Assembly: GCF_000186865.1 (NCBI RefSeq)
Contig: NW_008705572.1
Location: 1,372,156-1,412,611, forward strand
Direction: 5' to 3'
Length of the DNA stretch: 40,456 bases
From: Aureococcus anophagefferens
Lineage: Eukaryota; Sar; Pelagophyceae; Pelagomonadales; Pelagomonadaceae
Part shown: one piece after another, positions 17,591 through 26,205 of the stretch
How the letters are laid out: each line of letters opens with the position of its first letter
Position numbering within the stretch: position 1 is the stretch's first letter
The notes under the pieces: generated by a model
What the model was told of the DNA's origin: nothing
The model's input: only the letters and a program-made list of their open reading frames with translations
The model's database searches: none
Made by a program: the position numbers and the translations under genes

Positions 17591-18341
17591 GCCCCGCCCC
17601 CCCGGGGCGACGACGACCGCGCCCCGGGGGGTGACGCCCCCCCTCCCCCGGGGGCGGACGGGCGCGATCGCGGTCGTGGGAACGTTTTTTTTTTGGATGG
17701 CGTGGGCGGAGCGAAAAAGGGGTCGTAAAAGCGGGGCTTTTGGGGGGGGGGGACTTGTTGGGACGCCGGGAGGCTACGATAGAGGTACGCGGAGTGGGTA
17801 TGAGGTGTGGCGAGTGTGCGGTGAGCGGCAAGGTCGAGTTGAGGCCAACACGTCGTCCCGGGGCCGACGCTCCACGCGCGTGAGGTGCGATGTGCGGTCG
17901 CCGGGTCTGGGGGTTTTGTAGTCCGTCGGGGTCGGTGCAGTCTGAGACCGGATTCTGGCGTATCTCGGTGAGCTCAGCCCGAATCGCTTTGTAGTCGGAA
18001 ATAGTCGGTAGATTTCCCTTGTAGTCGGTGCGCGCGACCGTGCACGCCAACGCGCGTCTTCGCGGGCTCGGCGCAACTCCGTCCGGCCCGCCCCCTGCCT
18101 CTCGGGGTCGAGGCGAGGCGCGAGCCGACGCGTCGGGCGGCTCCCGTGCGCCTAGCGACGGGTCGCCAGTCTGTGGACGCGTGCGCCGACCCCCAGCAGG
18201 GCCTGGCCTGGGCTATTTGGCATTCGGTCGCCGGGCGCTGCCTCGGAGCGTTGCGGGAGAGCATGGCGACGATCGAGCACCTCGAGGAGGTCTACGAGCG
18301 AGGACGGGACCGTCACGGCGGAGTTCGGGAGGGTCGAGGGG
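17591..18341. other. Gene-poor region downstream of the array
   Basis: It starts with C-rich and G-rich runs (GCCCCCCCGGGG, GGGGGGGGGG at 17744-17755) and a T10 run near 17685, then less biased sequence. The TAGTCGG words begin at 17992. A short frame starting MATIEHLEEVYERGRD (ATG near 18263) precedes the orphan frame at 18342 in another frame. No recognisable gene. Confidence 0.4.
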
Positions 18342-19020
18342 ATGAAGGGGAAGGCCGGCGGCGGAAAGCGGAAGATCTGGAGGGAGCCGTTCGAGCTCAC
18401 GGCGGACCGGCCGGACGTCCACGTCCACGCGAGGTGGTACTCCTGCATGCCCAACGCGGGCAACACCTTCAAATACGACGTCTCCGACACGTCCGCCTAC
18501 GACATCGAGCACGTGATCTCCATCGTCGACCTCGAGTACGACGACGCGCTCGACACGTACAGGCTCGATGACCGCACGGCCCGCGGGATCTCCGAGGCCG
18601 TGGCCCAGCTCCAGCGGTCGCGTGCCACCGACGCTTCTGCCGCCCGTGTCATGCGCCAGCAGCAGCAGACCGCCGCCGCCCGCGCTGCGAGGCTCCAGAT
18701 GGAAGGAGCCACAACTTTCATAGCCGCGGGCACCTCCCGTTATGGCCGTGGGACGACCCGGATCGAATGGCGCTGACCTTGTCAACTCACCACGCGGTGA
18801 GGCTGAGGTCCACTGACGAGAGTTCGGGCGCCCCGCGCGCCGTAAAGCGAAATTCACATAGAACCGGACGTCGTCGAGACCCGGGTCCGCGGCGCCCGCG
18901 AAGGGCCTAGCGACCAAGTAGCCGGCCAAATAGTCGGTCGATCTAGTCGGTTTGTAGTCGAAGGCCGGTTTTATAGGCGACGTCGCGCGGCCCCGTGAGT
19001 TTGGAGCCGAATCTAGTCGG
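17992..19020 (+). repeat. Two clusters of TAGTCGG flanking a ~0.9-kb segment
   Basis: Exact TAGTCGG occurs at 17992, 18002 and 18022, and again at 18931, 18944 and 19014, with one-base variants at about 17919 and 18955, all on the plus strand. Between the clusters lies the orphan frame 18342-18776. The clusters could be subterminal repeats of a mobile element or protein-binding arrays. They are direct rather than inverted, and no terminal inverted repeats were found. Confidence 0.5.
18342..18776 (+). CDS. Orphan 144-aa frame, possibly a gene fragment
   Basis: The frame MKGKAGGGKRKIWREPFEL... contains well-behaved sequence (VHVHARWYSCMPNAGNTFKY, DTSAYDIEHVISIVDLEYDD, TARGISEAVAQLQR) followed by Gln/Ala-rich sequence. 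Codon choice is less extreme than in neighbours. Protein-like sequence also extends upstream of the ATG in the same frame (EDGTVTAEFGRVEG), so the true start is unclear, and a +1 change near 18300 might join it to MATIEHLEEVYER. I recognise no family. Its place between the TAGTCGG clusters suggests it may belong to a mobile element; that is inference. Confidence 0.35.
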   Translation: MKGKAGGGKRKIWREPFELTADRPDVHVHARWYSCMPNAGNTFKYDVSDTSAYDIEHVISIVDLEYDDALDTYRLDDRTARGISEAVAQLQRSRATDASAARVMRQQQQTAAARAARLQMEGATTFIAAGTSRYGRGTTRIEWR

Positions 19021-20114
19021 GGTGCCCGACCGCACATGGTACCCTGCGCGCGTGGAGCGTGCCGCCCCCGTGGGCGCGCGGGAGACGAAGGCGGCCCCCA
19101 CGGGCGCGACGACGACGACGGCGCCGCCCTTGGGCTCCGGCGCGGGGCTCGGCGCGGGCGGCGCGGGAGCCGGCTCCGGCTCCGGCGGCGGCGCGGGCGG
19201 CGCCGCCGCGGGCTCGGGCGCGCGGCCCTCGCGCCCGAGCTCGCCGCGGCGGAGAACGCGGGGCGGAGCCCCTACGTCGCCGACTGCCGCGCGGAGGCGC
19301 CGGGCCTCCCGCGCGACGCGGACGCGCTCGCCGACGCGCTCTGGGGCGCGAGCGCGGCCTACGCGGGGGTGGGGTAAGCGCGATTGTCGACGATGGTGCG
19401 GCGCGTGCTTGCGGATGCGGGCGGGCAGAGGCTCAGAAGGCGTCCTACGCACGCTAAACAAAGAGGCGGCGGCGGGGCATGGCGAAGGAAACAAGTCCTG
19501 AGAGACGCGCAAGGATCAGGAGACCCGAGATCGAGCAGCGTGTGGCTCTCTCTCTCGCGCATTAGGCGACGCACCCCGCCTACGCGCCTACCTTGGGCGG
19601 GCGCGGGCACTGGGGGGGGCACTAAAGCCGCACCGGGCCCCGGGGGGGCTCCTCTTGAGGGGCCGGGATCGTCCCTGTTGCAGGGCCCAGACGTCCCTGG
19701 CGCGGAGCTTGGCTCCTGACGCGGCCCGCGGAGCTTGGCTCTCGATCGGGGACGCTACGCACTCGGAGGCTCTTGAAAGGCTAAAACTTTACTACTAGTA
19801 GTACGATCGCAATCGCGTGTTCGCGCCGAGCGCGTCGGCCGTGGCCCGCCGCGCCGGGGATGGCGCGCGCCGGAGGCCCCCCATGCCCCATAATGTGGAG
19901 AATGGTATGACGGGCGGCCCGGACGACATGTATGTTGTACCCCCACATAGTTTTGACGCCGCGCGCGCGCGGAGGAAGAGCGATCAGTTGGCGAGCGTTG
20001 AAGACTCGCCGCGTTCGCGGCAGATTCGCGGCGGGGCGCTGGTACATCGAGACGCCTCTAGGCCTGCCTCTCGAGCCGGGCCTGGCAACGCGCACACCCG
20101 CGACGCCCCTCGAT
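18777..20114. other. 1.3 kb without a convincing gene
   Basis: 19023-19378 has a short frame ending in protein-like PELAAAENAGRSPYVADC and ADALADALWGASAAYAGVG, which could be a gene fragment, but its N-terminal part is low-complexity Gly/Arg. 19600-19740 has GC-rich runs and a doubled GCGGAGCTTGGCTC. TACTACTAGTAGTACG, a palindrome, lies at 19790-19805. No RNA gene was recognised. Confidence 0.35.
19842..19874 (+). repeat. 33-bp dispersed repeat, second copy at 12564-12596
   Basis: TGGCCCGCCGCGCCGGGG followed by ATGGCGCGCGCCGGA is identical in the two places, same strand, 7.3 kb apart, while flanks differ. Chance identity over 33 bp is very unlikely even at high GC, so both are probably remnants of one repeated element. 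Confidence 0.75.
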
Positions 20115-23024
20115 TTACTCCTTGGCGATCTGGAGGAGGGAGTAGATCGTGTCGGCCTTGATCTTCGTCTGGAGCGCGGTGAAGAGCTCGAAGCCCTCGC
20201 GCTGGTACTCCTGGAAGGGGTCGGTCTGCTGGAGCGTGCGGAGCTGGACGGACTCCTTGAGGTAGTTCATGTTGAGGAGGTGGTCGGCCCAGAGCTTGTC
20301 GAGGCGGATGAGCGCGAGCTTCGTGAAGGACTCCGTCGGCGGCCGCGCGGGCCGCTTCTCCGCGACGGCATCGAGGAGGCCGTCGACGCAGGCCGCGACG
20401 GCGGGCAGCGCGGCGACCTTCGTCGCCTCGCCCTCGCCGAGGGCCGCGAGGGCGTCGGCGTCGAGGCGGAGCGCGCCGGGCCCGAAGAAGGCGTCGAGGC
20501 GCGCCGCGAGGAGCGCGTCGACGTCGCCGTCGGCGCCGGCGTCGCGGTCGACGGATTTCGCGATGGCGAGGAGCGCGTCCGCGGCCCACTCGCGCGCGTT
20601 CGCCGCCGCGTCGTCGGCGCCGTCGAGGAGCAGGCGCCGCCGCGTCGCGTAGAGCGCGCGGCGCTGGCCGTCGAGGACGTCGTCGAACTTGAGCACGTTG
20701 ACGCGGAGGTCCGCGTTGTAGGCCTCGACCTTGGCCTGGATCTTGCCCAGGTTCTCGGTGACGGACTTGGCCTCGAGGGGCAGGTCGTCGCCGACGCGGA
20801 AGGTCTCCATGAGCTTGGCGATCTGGTCGCCGCCGAAGGTCTTGAACATGGGGTCGTCGACGGAGACGAAGAACCGGCTCGCGCCCGCGTCGCCCTGGCG
20901 GCCGGAGCGGCCCCGGAGCTGGTTGTCGATGCGCACGGACTCGTGGCGCTCCGTGCCGACGACGTAGAGGCCGCCGGCGCGCACGACCGCGGCCCGCTCG
21001 GCGTCGAGCGCGGCGCCGAGGTCCGCCTCGAGCGCCGCCAAAGCTTTCCGGAGCGCGGCGACCGCGGGGCTCTTCGACGCGATCGCGCGGCCCTCGGCGG
21101 CGAGCGCGAGGAGCTGGAGCGCCGCGTCGCGGTCCAGGTTGGCCGCGCCGCCGACGGCGTCGGCCGCCGCGGCCGCCGCGGCCTCGAGCGCCGCGGTCGC
21201 GTCCGCGCCGATCGCGATCGCCGAGTCGTCGCGCGCGCCGACCTCGAGGAGCGCCGCGTAGTCCTCGTCCAGCAGGCGCGACTCGGCGACGAGCTTCGCC
21301 AGGTCGGACGCCGACCCGCCGAGCTTGATGTCCGTGCCGCGGCCCGCCATGTTCGTCGCGACGGTGACCGCGCCGAGGCGGCCCGCCTGCGCGATGACCG
21401 CGGACTCGCGCGCGGCCGCGTCGGGCCGCGCGGAGAGCTTCGACGCGGCGAGGCCGTAGTCGCGCAAGAGGCGCTCCACGAAGGCGTCGGACTGCTCCAC
21501 GGACGTCGTGCCCACGAGCACGGGGCGGCCGTCCTTGTGCGCGCGGACGACCTCGGCCGCGGCCGCGCGCTCCTTCGCGTCGACGGTCCGGTAGACGGCG
21601 TCGTCGTAGTCCTTGCGCGCGATCGGCAAGGCCGTCGGGATGGGGACCACCGTGAGCTTGTAGACGTCGCCGAGCTCCTTGCCGTCGCTCAGCGCCGTGC
21701 CCGTCATGCCCGCGAGGCGCGAGCTCAGCGTGCGGAAGAGGGCCTGGAACGTGACCTGGGCCGTCGGCCGCGTCTGGTCCGAGCAGACGAGCCCCTCCTT
21801 GGCCTCGATGGACTGCTGGAGGCCGTCCGCGTAGCGCCGGCCCTCGAGCACGCGGCCGGAGAACGCGTCGACGAGCTTGACCGCGCCGGCGCCGTCGACG
21901 AGGTAGTCGCGGTCCCTGAGGAGGAGCTCCTTGGCCCGGAGCGCGCCGAGGACGAAGGGCGCCCAGGGGTCCTTGGGGTCGAACATGGACGTGCCGAGCG
22001 TGCGCTCGCACTCGCCGTAGCCCGCCTCGGTCAGGATCACGGACATGCCCTTCTCGTCGACGTCGTAGTGGCGGCCCTTCTGGAGCACGCCGTCGGCGAG
22101 GTCCCGCGCGACGTCGTACTTGGCCTTGGGCGCCGCCGTCGTCTCGGAGATGATGAGGGGCGTCCGCGCCTCGTCGATGAGGATGGAGTCGGCCTCGTCG
22201 ACGAGGCACCAGTAGAAGAGCTCCTCGACGGCGGACGCGCCCGGCCGCGACGGCATGACGAGCTCGGCCTCCTCGAGGGCGAGCTGGTCCCGCAGGTAGT
22301 CGAAGCCGAGCTCCGCGTTGCTCACGTAGGTCACGTCACTCGCGTACGCGTCGCGGCGGTCGTCGCCGCCGACGGCCATCGACGACTCGACGAGGCCCAC
22401 GCTCAGGCCGAGGAAGCGCAGCACGAGGCCGACGCCGTCGGCGTCGCGCCGCGCGAGGTAGTCGTTGGCCGTCACGACGAGGGCCCCGCGGCGCCGCAGC
22501 GCGCCCAGGAGCGTCGGCGCGACGGCCGCGAGCGTCTTGCCCTCGCCCGTCGCCATCTCCGCGAGCGCGCCGCGCGACATGACGTAGCCGCCGAGGAGCT
22601 GGACGTCGTAGGCCCGCAGCTTGAGCACGCGCCAGGCCGCCTCGCGCGCGAGGGCGAAGGCCGACGCGACCTGCGCGTCCGACGCCTCCCGCGACGGGTC
22701 GAGCGCCGAGAGCTCGTCGCCGAGCGTCTTGGCGAGGTCGCGCAGGCCCGCGTCGCTGAGCGCCTCCATGTCGGCCTCGAGCGCGTTCACGCGGCCCACG
22801 CACTGCTCCGCGCCCTTGAGGAGCGACTTGGCCTCGCCGCTGAGCACCGAGCCGCCGCGGACCTGCTCGAAGATGGCCTGGACCGGCGATTCCACCGCGG
22901 CCGTGACGATCGTCGTCGCCGGCGCGCGCCGCGCCGCGGGAGCGCGGACGTTCAGCGGCGGCGACGTGAACGCCGCGGTCAGAGCGCCTAGGGCGAGCGC
23001 GAGCATGCTGGAGCGCGTCGTCAT
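20115..23024 (-). CDS. secA: Plastid-targeted protein translocase ATPase SecA
   Basis: 969 aa from the ATG at 23024 (MTTRSSMLALALGALTAAFTSPP). The start is chosen because it gives a signal peptide ending in Ala with Phe just after, as in secondary plastid targeting. SecA domains are complete: MATGEGKTLAAVAPTLLGA (Walker A), TANDYLARRDAD, GFDYLRDQLAL, LVDEADSILIDEARTPLIIS (DEAD box), the preprotein crosslinking region, GMTGTAL, VGTTSVEQS, TNMAGRGTDIKLGG, TERHESVRIDNQLRGRSGRQ and a helical scaffold with DDVLDGQRRALYATRRRLL. A ~120-residue insert follows GRGTDI, as in plastid and cyanobacterial SecA. The protein ends KADTIYSLLQIAKE without a Cys zinc-binding tail. SecA drives proteins across the thylakoid membrane through SecYE. 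No intron. Confidence 0.95.
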   Translation of the reverse strand: MTTRSSMLALALGALTAAFTSPPLNVRAPAARRAPATTIVTAAVESPVQAIFEQVRGGSVLSGEAKSLLKGAEQCVGRVNALEADMEALSDAGLRDLAKTLGDELSALDPSREASDAQVASAFALAREAAWRVLKLRAYDVQLLGGYVMSRGALAEMATGEGKTLAAVAPTLLGALRRRGALVVTANDYLARRDADGVGLVLRFLGLSVGLVESSMAVGGDDRRDAYASDVTYVSNAELGFDYLRDQLALEEAELVMPSRPGASAVEELFYWCLVDEADSILIDEARTPLIISETTAAPKAKYDVARDLADGVLQKGRHYDVDEKGMSVILTEAGYGECERTLGTSMFDPKDPWAPFVLGALRAKELLLRDRDYLVDGAGAVKLVDAFSGRVLEGRRYADGLQQSIEAKEGLVCSDQTRPTAQVTFQALFRTLSSRLAGMTGTALSDGKELGDVYKLTVVPIPTALPIARKDYDDAVYRTVDAKERAAAAEVVRAHKDGRPVLVGTTSVEQSDAFVERLLRDYGLAASKLSARPDAAARESAVIAQAGRLGAVTVATNMAGRGTDIKLGGSASDLAKLVAESRLLDEDYAALLEVGARDDSAIAIGADATAALEAAAAAAADAVGGAANLDRDAALQLLALAAEGRAIASKSPAVAALRKALAALEADLGAALDAERAAVVRAGGLYVVGTERHESVRIDNQLRGRSGRQGDAGASRFFVSVDDPMFKTFGGDQIAKLMETFRVGDDLPLEAKSVTENLGKIQAKVEAYNADLRVNVLKFDDVLDGQRRALYATRRRLLLDGADDAAANAREWAADALLAIAKSVDRDAGADGDVDALLAARLDAFFGPGALRLDADALAALGEGEATKVAALPAVAACVDGLLDAVAEKRPARPPTESFTKLALIRLDKLWADHLLNMNYLKESVQLRTLQQTDPFQEYQREGFELFTALQTKIKADTIYSLLQIAKE

Positions 23025-23245
23025 GCTCTCACTTGAGATCGATGCGCTCAGCTCTGATGTGGCGGCTGGCCGATATTGATCTGATATTGACGCTTCATTT
23101 CCGCTATGTTGCCGCGCGCCGCTCGCCGGCCGCCCGCAGGGATCTGTCTGGGCCCGACCGCGGCACCGGCCGACGCGAGCGCAGCGAGGCCAGCCCAAAA
23201 AGGCGAGACCCATCGCGTGAACTCGAAACCTCGTCTACTTCCCGC

Positions 23246-24016
23246 TTAGATGGGCTGGAGCGCGAGGCCGAGGAAGTCGAGGAGGGCCGGGTTCACGAGG
23301 ACGCGGGGCAGGACGACCATCTTCTTGGCGAAGTCGTTGAGCTCGACGCGGCGGTTTTCGACGAAGTCCGGGTCGAGCTGGTTCTGGAACGGGTTGAGGC
23401 ACTTCTTCGGCGGCGCGGGGACGTTGCTCCGGAGGTGGGAGCCGGCGTAGGCGTCCTTGACGCGCTCGTAGCAGTCCTGGAACTCGCTGAACCGCTTCGT
23501 GAGCTCGCGCCTACCACGTGCATCGGTAACGACGTTTATCGTTTTTCCGGTCAAAATCCCTCGAAAATCGTCGCGGATGCAGGACGCTGGCTCGCGCGTC
23601 TCGCCGTTCGCCGAGACGACGAGCTTGTAGAACGACTTGCCGCTGTGGCACTCGACCGAGGGCCCGACCTCGACGGTCACGTCCCGCGGCATGAGCGGCT
23701 CGAGGGACTCGATGGTGCGCTGCTGCACCTCGGCGACGCCGTTGCCCGCCCAGTTGAGCAGGTAGTCGAAGCCCGTCGCCTTGGGCAGGATCGACACGCG
23801 GCCCACGCACGCGGCGACGCTGAACGGAATCGTCGCGCTCTTGCCGACGACGACGCGGCCCACGCCGCCGTCGACGACGACCTCGGACCCGGGCGCGCGG
23901 ATCTGGAGGCTCACGGCGCCGGAGAGGTTGTTGTGCTCGAGGTAGACGACGCACAGCGTCTCCCGCCGCCCGTTCTGCGCGTCCACGAACGGCTGCAGCC
24001 AGACGCGCGCGACCAT
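23246..24016 (-). CDS. PX (phox homology) domain protein
   Basis: Exons 24016-23598 and 23510-23246 give 227 aa from MVARVWLQPFVDAQNG. The N-terminal 135 residues (RETLCVVYLEHNNLSGAVS, EVVVDGGVGRVVVGKSATI) are not recognised; they could be beta-rich. The C-terminal part is a PX domain: SFYKLVVSANGETR then, after splicing, ELTKRFSEFQDCYERVKDAY, PAPPKKCLNPF, and DFVENRRVELNDFAKKMVVL with PALLDFLGLAL. The Arg of KRFSEF and the PPKK loop are the usual phosphoinositide contacts. PX proteins bind membrane phosphoinositides, often PI3P on endosomes. The in-frame Met chosen is the first after non-coding repeats (GGCGGATGCGG, at least three copies between 24050 and 24130). Confidence 0.75.
   Translation of the reverse strand: MVARVWLQPFVDAQNGRRETLCVVYLEHNNLSGAVSLQIRAPGSEVVVDGGVGRVVVGKSATIPFSVAACVGRVSILPKATGFDYLLNWAGNGVAEVQQRTIESLEPLMPRDVTVEVGPSVECHSGKSFYKLVVSANGETREPASCIRDDFRGILTGKTINVVTDARGRRELTKRFSEFQDCYERVKDAYAGSHLRSNVPAPPKKCLNPFQNQLDPDFVENRRVELNDFAKKMVVLPRVLVNPALLDFLGLALQPI
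23511..23597 (-). mobile_element. Second introner type (87-bp intron with 79-bp element) in PX gene
   Basis: On the minus strand the intron begins GCGCGAGC and the downstream exon also begins GCGCGAGC right after GGTAG, an exact 8-bp target duplication (forward 23503-23510 and 23590-23597). The element between is 79 bp (23511-23589), starts CAGCGTCCTGCATCC and ends GATGCACGTGGTAG; its ends are imperfect inverted repeats (TGCATC shared, 13 of 21 positions). As in the larger family the 3' AG is in the element and the 5' GC in duplicated exon sequence. Splicing joins GETR to ELTKRFSEF, the conserved PX start. 29 codons long with no stop in frame. Much less GC-rich than the exons (GATTTTCGAGGGATTTTGAC). 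Confidence 0.8.
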
Positions 24017-24420
24017 TGGTGCTTCGCGGCGCTTGCGGCGCGGCGCAAAGAAAGGCGGATGCGGCGCGGCGCAAGAAAGGCGGATGCGGTGCGGCGCGGC
24101 GCGCGCCCACTCGACGAGATGGCGGATGCGGAGATGCCCACTCGAGCGGCGCTTGCGACGAGCGGAGATGCACGCGAGGTGCCGGCGCTCTTCGTGGCCT
24201 CGGCTCGAGCTGGTCTCTTTACGGCACCTTAGCGTCAAGCAAGGGCGATGGCCCGAGTTTCGGCAGGGAAGCACTCGATGCTGCCCAAAAGACCCACTTT
24301 CTTCTCATGCGGCTCGACACACACCCCGGCCAGGCCGCCGCAGCGCTCGTGCGCCAAAAACGCCGACGACCGGGGCGCGCGCGGGCCGCGAAGGTGGCGG
24401 TTTCGGGCACTTTGGCCAGC
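24017..24420. other. Intergenic region upstream of the PX gene
   Basis: No gene is supported. 24050-24130 carries repeated GGCGGATGCGG and GAGATGCCCACTCGA-like words. 24200-24310 is moderately AT-richer. It probably contains promoters for the PX gene (-) and perhaps the small plus-strand frame that follows. Confidence 0.35.
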
Positions 24421-25085
24421 ATGGTCCTCGGGGCTACCGCGGTGGCGCAGCCGTGCCTCGTGGCCCGCCCGAGGCCCGTCGGCGCCTCGCCCGGGGTCCG
24501 CTCGGGCGGCGCCGCGGCCGCGCGACGGTCCTGCGCGTCGGGGAGGCCGTCCCCGCCGCCTCGGGGAACGACGTCGCGGCCACGGGCCGGGCGCCGCAAG
24601 GCCGCGTGGCGCCGCGGAGCCGGGCGCCGCGCGCCGAGCGCCCAGGACGTGTCCGCGGCATCGACGAGCGCGTTGCGCCTCCGCGGGGGCGGCGGCGCGG
24701 ACCCGAACGGGTCCCCGGCGCGGACGCTGCCGAGCCGCCAGGCCACGAAGGATGTGCAACACGTTCGACGGCGCAGGCGCCGGCGCCTGCAACGCGGACA
24801 TCGACGCCTGGGTGCGTAAGCCGCGCGTCTACGGCGACGTTGCGTCCGCGGCGGCGACGGTGGCGACGGCTTCGGCGTCGACGGCGTCGCCGCTACTGCT
24901 GGCGCATCCAGTTCGCAACGCCGAGCTCGTCACGGCCGACGACGCCCACCTCGTCGTCACCTTCGACGTCGAGGCCGCCTTCGACATCGACGCCGCGTCG
25001 CCGCCGCCGGGCCGTAACGTGGGCGGCGAACTCCGCGCACAGCGGCCTCGAGCGACCCGTGCCCAGACTTTTGAAGCTTCGTTAG
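24421..25085 (+). CDS. Possible small plus-strand gene, model unresolved
   Basis: Two protein-like stretches lie in different plus frames. From the ATG at 24421, MVLGATAVAQPCLVARPRP runs to SALRLRGGGGADPNG. From the ATG at 24752, MCNTFDGAGAGACNADIDAW runs to LLLAHPVRNAELVTADDAHL and VTFDVEAAFDIDA. An intron or frameshift between them would make one protein with an N-terminal leader ending in LRLRGG. No family is recognised. A GTAACG donor near 25015 and an AG near 25044 would allow the gene to end at 25085, 12 bp from the convergent stop at 25097. Treat as hypothetical. Confidence 0.25.
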
Positions 25086-25096
25086 GAATTAGTTGC

Positions 25097-26104
25097 CTAG
25101 AGCTCGCCCATCTCCATGTACTTCTTCTTGAGCTCGCCGGCCGTGAAGTCGCAGAAGATGACGAAGTTGTCCGTGCGGAACTGCTTCCAGTCCTTGATGC
25201 CGGCGCCGTCGGCCCAGAGCTTCTTGAGCCGGAAAAGCTTGCCTTTCCACCGGCCGGCCGTGAGCTTCTTGATGTGGGACTCGGACCAGTCGGGCTTCGG
25301 CGCGGACTTGGCCTTCTTCGGCTTCGGCGCCTTCGCCTTCTTCGGCGCGGACTTGGCCTTCTTCTGCTTCGACCCGCTCTCGGGCTCCTCCGCGGCCGCG
25401 CGCTTCTTCGGCCGCCGCGCGCCCTCGCGGTGCACGAAGCTCAGCTCCGCGAAGCGCTCCACGAAGCGCTCCATCTTCTTCTCCTCCGCGTCGCGCCAGA
25501 GGCACTCCCTCGCGCTCACCACGGCGACCTTGGCCGCGACGCAGTCCGCGGCCACGGCGAGCATCTGCTTCGCGGCCGCGACCTGTTCGAGGTCGCGATC
25601 GGACGATCCGAGGCCGAGCACCGCGAGACCAAGTTTCAGCTCCGCGGCAGCCAGCGCCTTCCGCGCCTTGGCCTCCTTGCCCTGGGCCGCGACGACGCTC
25701 GCGAACGCCTCCTGCATCCACTTGTCGCGGTGCCCCAGCACCTTTAGCTTGCGCTCGACGAGCGCCCGCAGGCGCCACGTCGCGCAGTCGTAGCGCCGCG
25801 GATCCGCGTCGAGCCGCCCTGAGAAGACGACGCCCATGACGTCGGCCGCGAGCTTCTCGCGGAGCTCCGCCTCCGTCGGGATCGGGAGCCGCGGCCGCGC
25901 GAACGCCGAAGCGGTCGTCGAAGCGCCGGCGCCGACGGACGCGCCCGCGCCGTTGGAAGACGCGTCGACGCGCGCCGCGCCGACGCTCGTGTCGAGGTCC
26001 GCCTCGGCGGGCGACTCCTCGGCGATCGCGTGCAACTCCTCGAAGTCGTCGTCGTCCTCGAAGTCGTCGTCCTCCTCGAAGTCGTCGTCGTCGCCCCGCT
26101 TCAT
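25097..26104 (-). CDS. Orphan nuclear-type protein with acidic head and Lys-rich tract
   Basis: 335 aa from the ATG at 26104 (MKRGDDDDFEEDDDFEDDDD). The head is almost pure Asp/Glu/Phe. A helical middle (DPRRYDCATWRLRALVERKL, KWMQEAFASVVAAQGKEAKA, QMLAVAADCVAAKVAVVSAR) is followed by Lys/Ala/Pro repeats (KQKKAKSAPKKAKAPKPKKA) that look like a nuclear-localisation or nucleic-acid-binding tract. The last 60 residues (SESHIKKLTAGRWKGKLFRL, DNFVIFCDFTAGELKKKYME) look folded. No known domain recognised. It starts 101 bp downstream of the previous gene on the same strand. Confidence 0.6.
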   Translation of the reverse strand: MKRGDDDDFEEDDDFEDDDDFEELHAIAEESPAEADLDTSVGAARVDASSNGAGASVGAGASTTASAFARPRLPIPTEAELREKLAADVMGVVFSGRLDADPRRYDCATWRLRALVERKLKVLGHRDKWMQEAFASVVAAQGKEAKARKALAAAELKLGLAVLGLGSSDRDLEQVAAAKQMLAVAADCVAAKVAVVSARECLWRDAEEKKMERFVERFAELSFVHREGARRPKKRAAAEEPESGSKQKKAKSAPKKAKAPKPKKAKSAPKPDWSESHIKKLTAGRWKGKLFRLKKLWADGAGIKDWKQFRTDNFVIFCDFTAGELKKKYMEMGEL

Positions 26105-26205
26105 GCCGTGCTCGCGGCGCGCGCGCGCGACGAGGTTCTCGAGCCGCGCGATGAACCTGCGGAGGGGCCGCGCGCGTCGGCGCGCGGACGCGAAGAAGAA
26201 CCGAG

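Noticed and set aside
12951..18050. A 5.1-kb minus-strand frame without stops, suggesting a 1699-residue protein
   Set aside because: The part above 15620 is the 157-bp tandem array and flanking G/C-rich DNA. Array units are mostly not multiples of three, so the reading of each unit drifts between frames, and all frames are open because of base composition. The signal peptide at 15620 marks the real start.
18995..19501. 168-codon plus-strand frame rich in Gly/Ala/Ser
   Set aside because: Composition is low-complexity and the only protein-like part (ADALADALWGAS) lies in another frame; kept only as a possible fragment in the intergenic note.
12951..23024. Bacterial contamination, suggested by DUF285 repeats and SecA
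   Set aside because: Both genes have eukaryotic-style N-terminal leaders, the same extreme codon bias as the eIF2B, JmjC and PX genes beside them, and no prokaryotic signals.
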